Notes: generated by a model not told the origin, from the letters alone. DNA of 64,000 bases from Arthrospiribacter ruber (GCF_019343195.1 NZ_RPHB01000002.1:124001-188000), one strand, 5' to 3'; shown: positions 42,238-52,003, numbered from the stretch's first letter. Numbers and translations are program-made.

Positions 42238-42948
42238 ATGATTTCAAAGATACCAAAATGGGTGGGCGATTTATTCGGAAATGCAATGCGACCTAATGTG
42301 AAAGTTTTAGAAACTTCATACATCAGCCCACAGGTAAAGAAAATTCGTTTTCAAGGCGATATATCAAAATGGAGTTTTCAAATCGGTTATGCGAGTGTTG
42401 TTCGTGTAAGCGAAACCGAATTTAGAAATTACACAGTTGCTTACCACGACACAAAAAACGGAATTTTTGATATTGTTTTTCATATTCACGGCCAAGGGGT
42501 TGGGAGCAAATACATTGGTACATTGCAAACCAATGACGAATTGTTTATTAGTCCACCACGAGGAAAGATATTATACGACCCAAGCGTAAAACAACAATTC
42601 TTTTTAGGCGATGAAACTTCGTTGGGCGTTGCTTGTGCGTTATTCCTCCTATTGAAAAAAAATAACCATCAATTTCAATTCTATTTTGAACTGGTGGAAC
42701 AGAACAAAAGCGTTCCCGAACTTTTGGGATTAGAAAACTTCACTGTTTTTCCAAAAAATGGTTCATTCAGAAATGAAAAATGGACAAGCAATTTGCCTTT
42801 GTTCAAAACTGAGGAATGGAATGCTGCCAATTTTGCGTTAGTCGGGAATGTTAAATCAGTTCAGACATTCAGAAAAGTCCTGAAAAGCAAAACCCAGGGA
42901 AATGTCTATTCACAAGGATATTGGCTTGAAGGGAAAAAAGGGTTGTAA
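42238..42948 (+). CDS. Siderophore-interacting FAD-dependent reductase
   Basis: 236 residues. The flavin-binding part has VRVSETEFRNYTVAYHD and a RSYT-like RNYT motif; GVGSKYIGTLQTNDELFISPPRG and GDETSLGVACALF match the ViuB/SIP family. It would reduce ferric siderophores in the cytoplasm. It is 79 bp after the AraC gene. Confidence 0.88.
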   Translation: MISKIPKWVGDLFGNAMRPNVKVLETSYISPQVKKIRFQGDISKWSFQIGYASVVRVSETEFRNYTVAYHDTKNGIFDIVFHIHGQGVGSKYIGTLQTNDELFISPPRGKILYDPSVKQQFFLGDETSLGVACALFLLLKKNNHQFQFYFELVEQNKSVPELLGLENFTVFPKNGSFRNEKWTSNLPLFKTEEWNAANFALVGNVKSVQTFRKVLKSKTQGNVYSQGYWLEGKKGL

Positions 42949-43005
42949 CGACTTGAATTTTCTACTGTGATTTAGATTTAAGAAGAGACGACACAGTAAC
43001 AGACA

Positions 43006-43422
43006 ATGGAAAAAAAGAAATGTGAGCAAATATTAGTAAGCAAAAAAATTAGCCCAACAGCTATGCGGATACTTACTCTTGACTTTTTGTTGGAACAATC
43101 TGCGGCAGTTTCACTTTCCGATATTGAGAATTATTTCTTTCACTCCGACAGGATTACGCTATACAGAACATTAAAAACTTTTGAAAAGAAAGGGTTGATA
43201 CACAGTATTCAAGAAAAGAATACAACCAAATATTCCTTGTGTCAGGATGCTTGTACGGAGGGCTTTCATCAAGACAATCATCTTCATTTTTACTGTACAC
43301 AGTGTAAGGAAACAGTTTGCCTTGAACAAGTAGACTTGTCCGAAATTCAAGTCCCTTCAAACTTCAGCTTGCAACAGCTCCGTTTTTTTGCCAAAGGAAT
43401 TTGTGATAAATGCAATGGCTAA
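43006..43422 (+). CDS. Fur-family metalloregulator
   Basis: 138 residues. Winged helix ISPTAMRILTLDFLL to DRITLYRTLKTFEKKGLI, metal site HLHFYCTQCKETVC and a C-terminal C-x2-C pair (CDKC), as in Fur/Zur proteins. It directly precedes a zinc-type P-ATPase, so zinc or cadmium sensing is a fair inference. Confidence 0.9.
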   Translation: MEKKKCEQILVSKKISPTAMRILTLDFLLEQSAAVSLSDIENYFFHSDRITLYRTLKTFEKKGLIHSIQEKNTTKYSLCQDACTEGFHQDNHLHFYCTQCKETVCLEQVDLSEIQVPSNFSLQQLRFFAKGICDKCNG

Positions 43423-43487
43423 ACAATGCAATACCATTGCACCGCACTTCATTATACTTTTGTTCTATCGATTTAATTTCTAAAAAA

Positions 43488-45518
43488 ATGGAACATAAAC
43501 ATAATTACGATACACAAGACGAACAACTTTGCTGCACATTGGAAGATAAAATCTATACTAAAGCAGGGTCAGAAGATTTAACCAAGCAACAGCACGAACA
43601 TAACGATGATGACGGACACGACCATAGCAAAAGTAGTTTGATTAAAACGTTCTTACCAAGTATTGTTTCATTGGTATTGCTACTTCTAGCTATTGCATTG
43701 GATAATTGGTTTCCACAGCAATGGTTTACAGGTTGGGCTAGGATTGTCTGGTATGTGGTAGCTTACATTCCTGTCGGCTTGCCAGTATTGATAGATGCGG
43801 TGAAAAGTATTGCCAAAGGAGATATTTTTTCAGAATTCTTTTTAATGGGCATTGCCACTATCGGGGCGTTTGCCATTGGCGAATATCCTGAAGGGGTCGC
43901 CGTAATGTTGTTTTATGCCGTTGGCGAAGTGTTTCAGTCATTGGCAGTAAAAAGAGCCAAATCAAACATCAAAACTTTGCTTGACCAACGCCCTGATGAA
44001 GTTACTATTTTAAAAAACAATCAACCACAAACCGTAAAGGCAGAAAATGTACACATTGACGAAATTATCCAACTCAAACCCGGGGAAAAATTGGGTTTAG
44101 ATGGAGAGCTTTTATCAGAAACGGCATCATTCAACACCGCAGCTTTGACTGGGGAAAGTAAGCCTGATACCAAAGCCAAAGGCGATACGGTTTTAGCAGG
44201 CATGATAAACCTGAACACCGTTTCACAAGTAAAAGTAACCACAGCCTATACAGACAGTAAACTTTCTAAAATTTTGGAATTGGTACAAAATGCCACTTCT
44301 CAAAAAGCACCAACAGAGTTATTCATCAGGAAGTTTGCAAAAATCTACACACCTATCGTAGTGTTGTTAGCCGTTGCCATTTGCGTATTGCCCTACTTTT
44401 TTGTAGCCGATTATCAGTTTTCTGATTGGTTGTACAGAGCTTTGGTTTTCTTGGTTATATCGTGCCCTTGTGCATTGGTCATCAGTATTCCATTGGGTTA
44501 TTTTGGTGGCATTGGTGCAGCAAGTAAAAACGGAATACTGTTTAAAGGCAGTAATTTTTTAGATGCCCTTGCCAATATTCAAAATGTGGTAATGGATAAA
44601 ACAGGCACAATGACCGAAGGAGTTTTTAAGGTGCAGGAAGTTGTTTTTGATAAGTCATTTGATCAGTCGGAAATACTGCAAATGGTAAATACCTTGGAAA
44701 GTCACAGCACACACCCAGTAGCCACTGCCATTCAGGAATATGTTGGTACTGTAGACCACACTATCCGATTGCAAAATATAGAAGAAATTGCAGGGCAAGG
44801 ACTCAAAGCGGATGTAAACCTTTCAGCCGGACAGGCAGGTGGAAAAGAATTGTTGGTTGGAAATTTTAAGTTGATGAACAAGTTTTCTATCGCTTACGAT
44901 CTCGCCCTGAATACCATTGTTTACACCACAATTGCTGTGGCATACGATAAAAAGTTTGTGGGCTATATCACGATTGCAGATAGCATAAAAGAAGATGCCC
45001 AAACAACAATTGATAAACTAAAGGCACTTCACGTAAAAACCACCATATTGAGTGGCGACAAATCAACCGTAGTGAAATTTGTTGCAGAAAAATTGGGGAT
45101 CAATAATGCGTTTGGGGATTTATTGCCCGAAGACAAAGTCAATAAAGTAAAAGCGCTGAAGGCAAAAAATGAAAGCGTTGCCTTTGTCGGGGACGGCGTA
45201 AACGATGCACCAGTAGTAGCTTTGAGTGATGTAGGTATTGCAATGGGTGGTTTGGGAAGCGATGCCACCATTGAAACGGCAGATGTGGTAATACAAGACG
45301 ATAAGCCAAGTAAAATTCCTGTGGCAATCAATATCGGCAAACAAACCAAAAGAATAGTTTGGCAAAATATTTCAATGGCATTTGTTGTAAAAGCCATTGT
45401 ATTGATACTTGGTGCCGGTGGATTAGCTACAATGTGGGAAGCTGTGTTTGCTGATGTAGGGGTGGCATTATTGGCTATTCTGAATGCCGTACGAATACAA
45501 AGAATGAAGTTTGACTAG
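43488..45518 (+). CDS. zntA: Heavy-metal P1B-type ATPase (Zn/Cd/Pb exporter-like)
   Basis: The ATG at 43488 gives 676 residues; an earlier start would read through unlikely sequence. The membrane motif is CPC (326-328), the phosphorylated aspartate D370 is in DKTGT, and GDGVNDAP marks the hinge. The last helix has DVGVALLAILNAVR, typical of zinc/cadmium pumps. There is no HMA metal-binding domain; the N-terminus instead has a His/Asp-rich stretch (HEHNDDDGHDHS) and a CC pair. It likely exports zinc or cadmium and follows the Fur-like gene by 65 bp. Confidence 0.93.
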   Translation: MEHKHNYDTQDEQLCCTLEDKIYTKAGSEDLTKQQHEHNDDDGHDHSKSSLIKTFLPSIVSLVLLLLAIALDNWFPQQWFTGWARIVWYVVAYIPVGLPVLIDAVKSIAKGDIFSEFFLMGIATIGAFAIGEYPEGVAVMLFYAVGEVFQSLAVKRAKSNIKTLLDQRPDEVTILKNNQPQTVKAENVHIDEIIQLKPGEKLGLDGELLSETASFNTAALTGESKPDTKAKGDTVLAGMINLNTVSQVKVTTAYTDSKLSKILELVQNATSQKAPTELFIRKFAKIYTPIVVLLAVAICVLPYFFVADYQFSDWLYRALVFLVISCPCALVISIPLGYFGGIGAASKNGILFKGSNFLDALANIQNVVMDKTGTMTEGVFKVQEVVFDKSFDQSEILQMVNTLESHSTHPVATAIQEYVGTVDHTIRLQNIEEIAGQGLKADVNLSAGQAGGKELLVGNFKLMNKFSIAYDLALNTIVYTTIAVAYDKKFVGYITIADSIKEDAQTTIDKLKALHVKTTILSGDKSTVVKFVAEKLGINNAFGDLLPEDKVNKVKALKAKNESVAFVGDGVNDAPVVALSDVGIAMGGLGSDATIETADVVIQDDKPSKIPVAINIGKQTKRIVWQNISMAFVVKAIVLILGAGGLATMWEAVFADVGVALLAILNAVRIQRMKFD

Positions 45519-45594
45519 CAAAAAGAAGGAAACAGTTTCAATCCACTGATATCGCAAATAATGCAGGTGCCAATTTAAGTAATGGTGGTGCTGG

Positions 45595-45795
45595 ATTCCC
45601 AAGCTAAGTACCAAAGTATTATTCAGCGAGCTGAAAGACATGGAAGCCAATCAGTTGATTACACGTACAGTCATCAACGGTTTTCCGGTAAGGACTAAGT
45701 ACAAGTCAACAGCATATTCTGAGACCCTAAAAAGTGTAATAGCTGAATTGCATGATTGGGGAGTGAATCATCGAAAGAAAATATTAGGAAAGTAG
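45595..45795 (+). pseudogene. Truncated hxlR copy (3' part only)
   Basis: Encodes IPKLSTKVLFSELKDMEANQ through to NHRKKILGK and stop, about 90 percent the same as the C-terminal 66 residues of the intact hxlR at 40714-41058. The first 48 codons, including the start, are absent. Confidence 0.9.
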
Positions 45796-45874
45796 TTATA
45801 TTGTAAGACCATCTTTGGAATCATTTTAATAAAAAGATCTTATACTTGGATGGATGTTACTATCATGATATTGA

Positions 45875-46792
45875 TCAGTTAAAAGAAGCCCTAAACTGAA
45901 CAGGTGTTTGATTGGTTTTTTGCTTGAACAATTTGCTGAAAGATTGAGGGTGCTCAAAACCCAACTCGTAAGCAATTTCGCTTATTGAATCGTTTGTAGT
46001 GCTTAAGCATTCTTTGGCATATTCCACTATTTTGCTTTGAATGTGCTGCTTGGTGTTTTGCCCGGTATGAAGCCGCAGCAGACTGCCTAAATAATTTGGG
46101 GAAATATTAAGTTGGTCGGCAATAGTTGTCACCGTCGGAATGCCGTTTTCCAATAAATTACCACTTTCAAAACAGTGGGAAAGTACCTTTTCAAAACGAA
46201 CCAGTATTTCATGGTTAGATTTCTTCCTTGTGATAAACTGGCGTTCATAGAACCGCTCAGCATAGATTAGGAGCAATTCTATTTGGGCGACGATGAGTTC
46301 CTGGCTGAATTTGTCGATATTGGACTGGTACTCCTGTTTTATTTTCAGGAGAATTTCGACAATAACCTTTTCTTCTTTATCCGAAAGGAAAAGTGCCTCA
46401 TTCACTGCATATTGGAAAAAATCATAGGATTTAATCTTTTTCACCAATGAAGTGTCCCACAAAAAATCAGGGTGGATAAGCAGTAGCCAACCTGTATGTG
46501 TTATTTCCTCTTCTACCGGTTTGATTTCGACTTTCAAAAATTGTAAGGGTGAAATAAAGGTCAGCAACCCTGAATCAAAATCGTACTGCTGCTGCCCATA
46601 ATTGAATTTGGCATTGACATTCCGCTTTAGCCCAATGGAATAAAAGTTCTGGATCCATTTCAGTTCACTATCGTCTACAGGATAAGTGACCTTGCTGTAA
46701 TCAATCAAACTGATCAAAGGGTGCTCAGGTGGGTCGAGCTTACAAAATGTATGAAACTCGGACAATGAATTAAAGCGGAATGTCTTTCCCAT
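45875..46792 (-). CDS. AraC-family transcriptional regulator
   Basis: 305 residues with two C-terminal helix-turn-helix motifs (VTTIADQLNISPNYLGSLLR and ISEIAYELGFEHPQSFSKLF). The N-terminal domain is of the AraC-binding type seen in regulators of short-chain dehydrogenase genes. It is in the same direction as, and just downstream of, the SnoaL/Atu4866 and SDR genes it may regulate. Confidence 0.92.
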   Translation of the reverse strand: MGKTFRFNSLSEFHTFCKLDPPEHPLISLIDYSKVTYPVDDSELKWIQNFYSIGLKRNVNAKFNYGQQQYDFDSGLLTFISPLQFLKVEIKPVEEEITHTGWLLLIHPDFLWDTSLVKKIKSYDFFQYAVNEALFLSDKEEKVIVEILLKIKQEYQSNIDKFSQELIVAQIELLLIYAERFYERQFITRKKSNHEILVRFEKVLSHCFESGNLLENGIPTVTTIADQLNISPNYLGSLLRLHTGQNTKQHIQSKIVEYAKECLSTTNDSISEIAYELGFEHPQSFSKLFKQKTNQTPVQFRASFN

Positions 46793-46810
46793 AATTGCTA
46801 ATTTACTTTC

Positions 46811-47554
46811 TTATTTTTCTTTGTACAAAATCATACCTGCGTGGTATAGGACACCCTCTTTGAACTCACCATCAGCGACAAAGCCCGTGTCATCTTTATA
46901 ATTGATATGGTTTCCAGAAATATCATATGTGCCTTGGTAGGCACTCTTCCGCTTGCCCCGAGCTTCATCGTAGCGATTATTGGGCAAGAGTTCATGGCGT
47001 ATATAACCATCATTGGTCACCCACATACCAATATACTCCTTTGTTTCTTCAATAGTTGTTTGCATCGTGTTTGATGTATTTGTAAATAAGTTTTCCAATG
47101 CTTGTGTATCCAGAAAAACTACTGCTTTTACAATTTTCCCTTTATTGAATTCCAGTTTCCAAGCATATTCATTATGGTAAATTTTCCCAGATTTGGTACT
47201 AGCTGTCCCTAGCCAGTGCAACCAGACAGTTTTTCCATCTACACTTATGTCAATGAGCTCTGGTTTTATTGTTGTAGTCAGTTGATCGTTGATTGGGATT
47301 ACCGCCTTTTTCAGAAATCCCTGCTTTCCTTTGTAGCTGCCAGAAAAGATCCCACTACCAGAAACCCTCCACTCAACATGTTCATCCAGGAGGTCAAAGA
47401 AATTTCCCTTTCCCTCCTGCCATTGCTCAAAGGCTTTGGTAACTGTCATTTTATTTTCTTCCGTACCAGAATTCCCTTGCGCTGAGCCAGTTTGAAAATG
47501 AAACAGCATTCCTAAAGAAAAGAGCCCATAAATTATCTTCATTGATTTGTCCAT
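46811..47554 (-). CDS. Exported SnoaL-like / Atu4866-domain fusion protein
   Basis: The ATG at 47554 gives 247 residues with a signal peptide (MKIIYGLFSLGMLFHF, cut near SAQ); upstream in-frame starts would overlap the SDR gene. A SnoaL/NTF2-like domain (about 35-150, EEHVEWRVSGSG-like) is followed by an Atu4866-type domain (about 175-247: YIGMWVTNDGYIRHELLPN, TYDISGNHINYKDDTGF, HAGMILYK). The role is unknown; it lies between an SDR and an AraC gene. Confidence 0.82.
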   Translation of the reverse strand: MDKSMKIIYGLFSLGMLFHFQTGSAQGNSGTEENKMTVTKAFEQWQEGKGNFFDLLDEHVEWRVSGSGIFSGSYKGKQGFLKKAVIPINDQLTTTIKPELIDISVDGKTVWLHWLGTASTKSGKIYHNEYAWKLEFNKGKIVKAVVFLDTQALENLFTNTSNTMQTTIEETKEYIGMWVTNDGYIRHELLPNNRYDEARGKRKSAYQGTYDISGNHINYKDDTGFVADGEFKEGVLYHAGMILYKEK

Positions 47555-47636
47555 TAAGATTTTAAAATCCGGGGCTACATAGCCCTGAATTTTTTTTTTG
47601 ACATTTGGGAGGTAGCTGTAGGCCATGCTTTTAAAT

Positions 47637-48485
47637 TTAATCGTTGGAAAAAGCTGTTGAAGTGGCAAGCGCCTCATGTTCCTCCATTTCTTTTTGGATC
47701 AGTGCTATTTTCTGATTGGCAAATAGGTTGGCGTCTTTTCCCATGAAAAAATGAACAGGTGGCTTTCTTTTCTTGCTTAATGCAATCAGTACATCCGCTG
47801 CTTTCTCTGGGTCGTTTGGTTGGTTATCGTTTATCTCTTCCAAATGCGTCTGTTCCATCTCCCGGGCAGATTTATACTCTGGAATTGGATTTGAGGCTGT
47901 TTGTATAGAACCTTCCTTTAAGAAATTTGTCCTGAAATAGCCTGGATATACCAATGTGGTTTGGACGTTAAATGCTTTCATCTCTTCAGCAAGGGCTTCG
48001 GTAAACCCAGCCATCGCAAATTTTGTGGAGCAATAAATTCCGAAGCCTGGGAAATTGCCAGTGTATCCGCCTACAGAGGAAATATTGAAGAAATGTCCCG
48101 ATTGTTGTTTGCGGAAATGCGGAGCCACGTGTCGGATGACATTTAGGGAGCCGAACACATTTACCTCGTAGTTGTGCTTTACCTCCTGATCAGAAAGCTC
48201 CTCCAAAGTACCTATCAAACCAAAACCAGCATTGTTTACCACTACATCAATTCCTCCGAAATGATTGATGCAATCAGCTATGCAAGCTTTTACATTTTCA
48301 TTGTCCGTCAGATTCATTTCTAGTGGAAGAAACGATCCAGACACATCCCCAATTTCTTTGATCAATGATTCCATGTTACGGGAAGTTGCCGCAACAGGGT
48401 AATCATTTGCCAAGAGCTTTTTTACCAATGTCAGCCCCAATCCTTTTGAAGCCCCTGTGACAAACCATACTTTTTTTGTTTCCAT
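47637..48485 (-). CDS. Short-chain dehydrogenase/reductase
   Basis: 282 residues with the NAD(P)-binding TGASKGLG, the NNAG motif and the catalytic Y-x3-K as YCSTKFA with an upstream serine (ISSVGG). A classical SDR oxidoreductase; the substrate is not readable. First gene of a leftward SDR-SnoaL/Atu4866-AraC set. Confidence 0.94.
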   Translation of the reverse strand: METKKVWFVTGASKGLGLTLVKKLLANDYPVAATSRNMESLIKEIGDVSGSFLPLEMNLTDNENVKACIADCINHFGGIDVVVNNAGFGLIGTLEELSDQEVKHNYEVNVFGSLNVIRHVAPHFRKQQSGHFFNISSVGGYTGNFPGFGIYCSTKFAMAGFTEALAEEMKAFNVQTTLVYPGYFRTNFLKEGSIQTASNPIPEYKSAREMEQTHLEEINDNQPNDPEKAADVLIALSKKRKPPVHFFMGKDANLFANQKIALIQKEMEEHEALATSTAFSND

Positions 48486-48782
48486 TATTCTTTAATGTTT
48501 ATAGTTAAATGATGGAACAAAGATGATGGGAATGAAAATGGACTACCTAACCAAATCAATGAATGAAGTAGTCGTTTCGTGGATTTGGGGGATTTGTCAT
48601 TTGAAAAAAAGTGTCAAATTAAAAAACTTGCTTATAGAAATTGTCAAAAATTCCTTCCAAAATTATTGACATATGCAGTACAATATATTAAATTAAAAGA
48701 TTAATTATAAGGTATAATAATTTAGGCTGAAAACTTAAATTGTAATTTCACACCTTAAAAAAGACCTGATATAATTACCATC

Positions 48783-50060
48783 ATGAAAAATTTCTTTAAA
48801 ATTATCTCTGTCATTTTTCTTTTTGCCTGTGATGAAATAGAAGAAACTTATGAATTACCCTTAGAGCTTAAAATTTTTCATTCATTGGAAGAAGCACTGG
48901 AAAATCCAAAGTCTGCAAAGCAATTATCAATCAATGTAAAAAATGAGGGAGACCTCACTACACTACCAGAGGAGATCGGGAAAATGGAAAATCTGGAGGA
49001 ATTAATCATTTTACTTCCAAACTTGACAAAGTTGCCAGAGTCGATAGGTAAATTAGAAAACCTTAGAAATCTTTCTATAACAACTGAAAATTCTTTATTA
49101 GAAATTCCTGAAAGTATTGGAAACCTTTCCAAGTTACAATCTCTGATAATTTGGGGTGGAAATTTTGGGCATTTCCCAGAAAGTTTAGGGAAACTTTCAA
49201 GCCTTCGTCACCTTCAAATCTGGGAATCAAATCTAGTTGGATTACCTCAGAGCATTGAATATTTAAAAACACTTAGGGAATTGGGAATTTACAGGTCAAA
49301 TTTGGAAAGTTTACCTTCTCAAATGGGTGGGATGGAAAACCTCCAACAGCTAATTATTCACGAATGCAAATTGGAATCTGTACCAGCTGAATTTGGATTG
49401 TTGAAAAGCCTTAAAAGTGCTGACTTTTGGAAAAATACAATAGCCTCTTTTCCTATTGACCTATCTGGAATGGAATCTCTTGAGCGCCTGGATTTATCAA
49501 ATAATAATTTGATTGAATTCGGAGCAGACCTCAGTCCGCTACCCAATTTAAAGACAATTATTTTGAACCATAATAACCTTTCGCAGTACCCTGTTGGCAT
49601 TAAAGATTCCAAAGCCCTAATCGAAATTGCATTGGCATACAATCCAATTCCGGAAATTCCCCAAAACATCTTGACAAATACAGAATTACGAAATATTGTT
49701 CTTTCGGGAACCGCAATTAATACATTGCCGGATTTGAGTTCATTGTCCCGCTTGATATCCCTAAGTCTAAATGATATCGAGGGCTTGGAATTGAATGACC
49801 ATATCTTTGAAAATAAGAATTTGGGATCTCTTTATATCAATAATATTGGTTTAAAAGAACTCAGCCCTAAGATTGGGGAGCTTTCAAAACTCAATACACT
49901 ATGGGCAACTAATAACAAATTGACCACATTACCTGAATCCATCCAAAATCTTCAAAACATACAAACATTGGTTCTGGAGAACAATAACTTTGATTGTGAA
50001 GAAATAAATCGGATAAGGTCACTTGTGAATACTCAAGTGGCTTACGCTTCTTGTAATTAG
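48783..50060 (+). CDS. Leucine-rich-repeat lipoprotein
   Basis: 425 residues. A lipoprotein signal (hydrophobic IISVIFLF then a LFAC lipobox-like site) is followed by about 14 leucine-rich repeats of about 23 residues (LPESIGKLENLRNL type). It is probably anchored to a membrane and presents a solenoid binding surface. The partner is unknown. It is a cargo-type gene upstream of repeat A7. Confidence 0.9.
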   Translation: MKNFFKIISVIFLFACDEIEETYELPLELKIFHSLEEALENPKSAKQLSINVKNEGDLTTLPEEIGKMENLEELIILLPNLTKLPESIGKLENLRNLSITTENSLLEIPESIGNLSKLQSLIIWGGNFGHFPESLGKLSSLRHLQIWESNLVGLPQSIEYLKTLRELGIYRSNLESLPSQMGGMENLQQLIIHECKLESVPAEFGLLKSLKSADFWKNTIASFPIDLSGMESLERLDLSNNNLIEFGADLSPLPNLKTIILNHNNLSQYPVGIKDSKALIEIALAYNPIPEIPQNILTNTELRNIVLSGTAINTLPDLSSLSRLISLSLNDIEGLELNDHIFENKNLGSLYINNIGLKELSPKIGELSKLNTLWATNNKLTTLPESIQNLQNIQTLVLENNNFDCEEINRIRSLVNTQVAYASCN

Positions 50061-50072
50061 TAATTAATATTT

Positions 50073-50294
50073 TTGTTACCCTTTATTTCTAAATTAGAGG
50101 TAGGTCAACAAATCATCTATAATGACTTGAAGGACGAGTTTGATGAACTAGGTGAACTAACGGGGGGCTTGAATAAAAAGAATTGGCTGCTGCAACTTCA
50201 AGGGAAACTGATTTCAATTGGTTTAGGTAATTTAAGTGAAGAAGTAGTAAAAATCATAGAGGAGACATTTGGAGGCAACCAAATAACACAATGA
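50073..50294 (+). CDS. Small hypothetical protein
   Basis: 73 residues from a TTG start (no ATG available), with an acidic, helical sequence (YNDLKDEFDELGELTGGL). Its stop overlaps the ATG of the next gene (ATGA), which supports real coupled translation. No family recognised. Confidence 0.5.
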   Translation: MLPFISKLEVGQQIIYNDLKDEFDELGELTGGLNKKNWLLQLQGKLISIGLGNLSEEVVKIIEETFGGNQITQ

Positions 50295-50572
50295 TTTATT
50301 TAATCTGGACGATACTTCTTTCACCAATTTTATGGTTGGTCAGTCTTGTTATTTTAAGTAAATGGAGACATTTCTGGAAATTCTTCTGGATCAATGTTGT
50401 AATCATTTTAATTTATCTCATAGTTCTCATTAACCCTGAAATTTCTAGCTTTGGTCACGATGAATACGGCTTAAAAAGGTTTGTCCATATAATAATGGCA
50501 TTCTTCTTACACATTATTCTCGGTGGAATTTTTGCCTTCTATAAGGGAAGAGGCTTAAATGAAAGCCCGTAA
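50291..50572 (+). CDS. Small membrane protein
   Basis: 93 residues with three hydrophobic helices (about 2-22, 30-50 and 64-86). Overlaps the preceding small gene by ATGA. No family recognised. Confidence 0.65.
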   Translation: MIYLIWTILLSPILWLVSLVILSKWRHFWKFFWINVVIILIYLIVLINPEISSFGHDEYGLKRFVHIIMAFFLHIILGGIFAFYKGRGLNESP

Positions 50573-50589
50573 TTAACGTACTGGTTTCA

Positions 50590-50770
50590 TAATAAGGAAT
50601 AGCTAAAATGCTTCAGGCGATTCGTTGCACTGGATTTCATCTGCTGCAAGACTGGTATATTCAGGTCTTATTTCATTGGAGGATTCTTTTACAATCTCAC
50701 TTTGGTTTTCCAGGATATTTCCATAATTTAATTTATTCTGATTTGATAAATCCTTAACTTTAAGGATACA
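50590..50770 (+). repeat. Family A repeat, diverged copy 7
   Basis: Has ATGCTTCAGGCGATTCGTTG followed by CACTGGATTTCATCTGCTGC (as in copy 4) and a diverged TTCTGATTTGATAAATCC block; the usual first 60 bp and the GGAATATCTCC block are missing. Confidence 0.7.
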
Positions 50771-50860
50771 TTACTACATGTAGCCGCTGGTTTTTCACCT
50801 CTTTATTTGATCCCTGCTTTAGTCAGGAAGGCGGCCAATCCTTAATATTCCCCAGTCGAA

Positions 50861-51409
50861 ATGAAACACCTCATTGCTTACCTACCGTTATTTTTGCTAT
50901 TGTTCAGTTGTGAACCAAAAGGCCATTCTGAAAACGAAAGAGCTGAAGCTTTTTTTGACCATAGAACTGCCATTTTGGAAACCTCTGAGCGATCAAAGGA
51001 TTACACCTTGACCATTTTAGACCAAACCCCTGATAGCCTTTTTGGATACAGGCCAACCGAGGAGATGTTTTATTTTTCACAGCATTTTATTCATAGTGCC
51101 GAATTTGCCTGCGATGTATTGGGAGGCACCCTTGGTTTTGAAAGTCCCTACAAGGATTACCGTCCTGCCCCAAACCTTTCAAAGGAAGACACCAAAGCCG
51201 AAATATTGCGAATGTATGCCTTCATTGAAGAAATTGTAAACGAAATGTCTCCTGGGGATTTTGAAAAAGAGGTGGAATTTGGAGGTGAAAGCATGGCCGC
51301 TTGGAGGGTGTTTCAGATCGTGGAAAACCACAAAGTCCACCACAGAGGATACAGTATCGTGTACCTGAGACTCAACGGCATAGCCGTAAAAGGATATCTT
51401 GGAGCTTAA
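50861..51409 (+). CDS. DinB-superfamily lipoprotein
   Basis: 182 residues. Lipobox LFSC at residues 14-17, then a four-helix DinB-like bundle with candidate metal-binding histidines at FIHSAEF and NHKVHHRG. DinB proteins are often thiol-dependent metalloenzymes; the substrate is unknown and export is unusual for them. Confidence 0.82.
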   Translation: MKHLIAYLPLFLLLFSCEPKGHSENERAEAFFDHRTAILETSERSKDYTLTILDQTPDSLFGYRPTEEMFYFSQHFIHSAEFACDVLGGTLGFESPYKDYRPAPNLSKEDTKAEILRMYAFIEEIVNEMSPGDFEKEVEFGGESMAAWRVFQIVENHKVHHRGYSIVYLRLNGIAVKGYLGA

Positions 51410-51489
51410 AAGGAGCAAGGCTGTGGCTTTGGGAGTTTCTCTATTGCTCAAATAATCTTTCAAATATTCCTCAATCTTTAATTTGAAGT

Positions 51490-51657
51490 ATGTGTAAAGA
51501 AAAATTAATCACGGGGATAAAAGTCGCTCAACAAATGAGTAAGGCAAGGAATATTCTAAATAGTCAGGTAATTCCAAGAGAAGAGTTATTCCAAATTCGT
51601 AAAAAAGAGGGCAAATTAAGTCAGGAGCTTATTACAGCTTTAAAGACAAATGCCTGA
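51490..51657 (+). CDS. Small hypothetical protein
   Basis: 55 residues, helical and basic (ITGIKVAQQMSKARNILNSQ, then REELFQIRKKEGKL). A weak GAAG-like site precedes the ATG. No family recognised; it may be chance. Confidence 0.3.
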   Translation: MCKEKLITGIKVAQQMSKARNILNSQVIPREELFQIRKKEGKLSQELITALKTNA

Positions 51658-51918
51658 TTTTACAATTATAATATGATCCAATGGAGCAGGCAAATAAACC
51701 TTTGCAAATTGAAAAAGAAAAGTTGGTACTTATGATGGTTAAAGCTCCCCCATATTTCGGTCACAGGTTGCCTGAAATTTGAAAACCAATCTGGTTAAAA
51801 TTAATAATCCGAACATTATCTGACCCGAATTTCTTGATCTAGGATCATTTATAATATTCTGCAGCATAGACTTTCCAGAATTTGACCTCAATTCGGCCCA
51901 TACTGTAAGCTCCTCCCC

Positions 51919-52003
51919 ATCTCCCCTACCTCAAAGCTACAGCTAAGCTACATCAAAGCCGGGGATACTGGGACTTTTGGGTGGAGAGTTAATATTGGGA
52001 GGT
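51919..52003 (+). repeat. Dispersed repeat R3, copy 1
   Basis: TCTCCCCTACCTCAAAGCTA, then GCCGGGGATACTGGGACTTT and TGGGTGGAGAGTTAATATTG, shared with 55362-55447. The rest of 51658-52354 is gene-free and shows no other feature. Confidence 0.75.
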
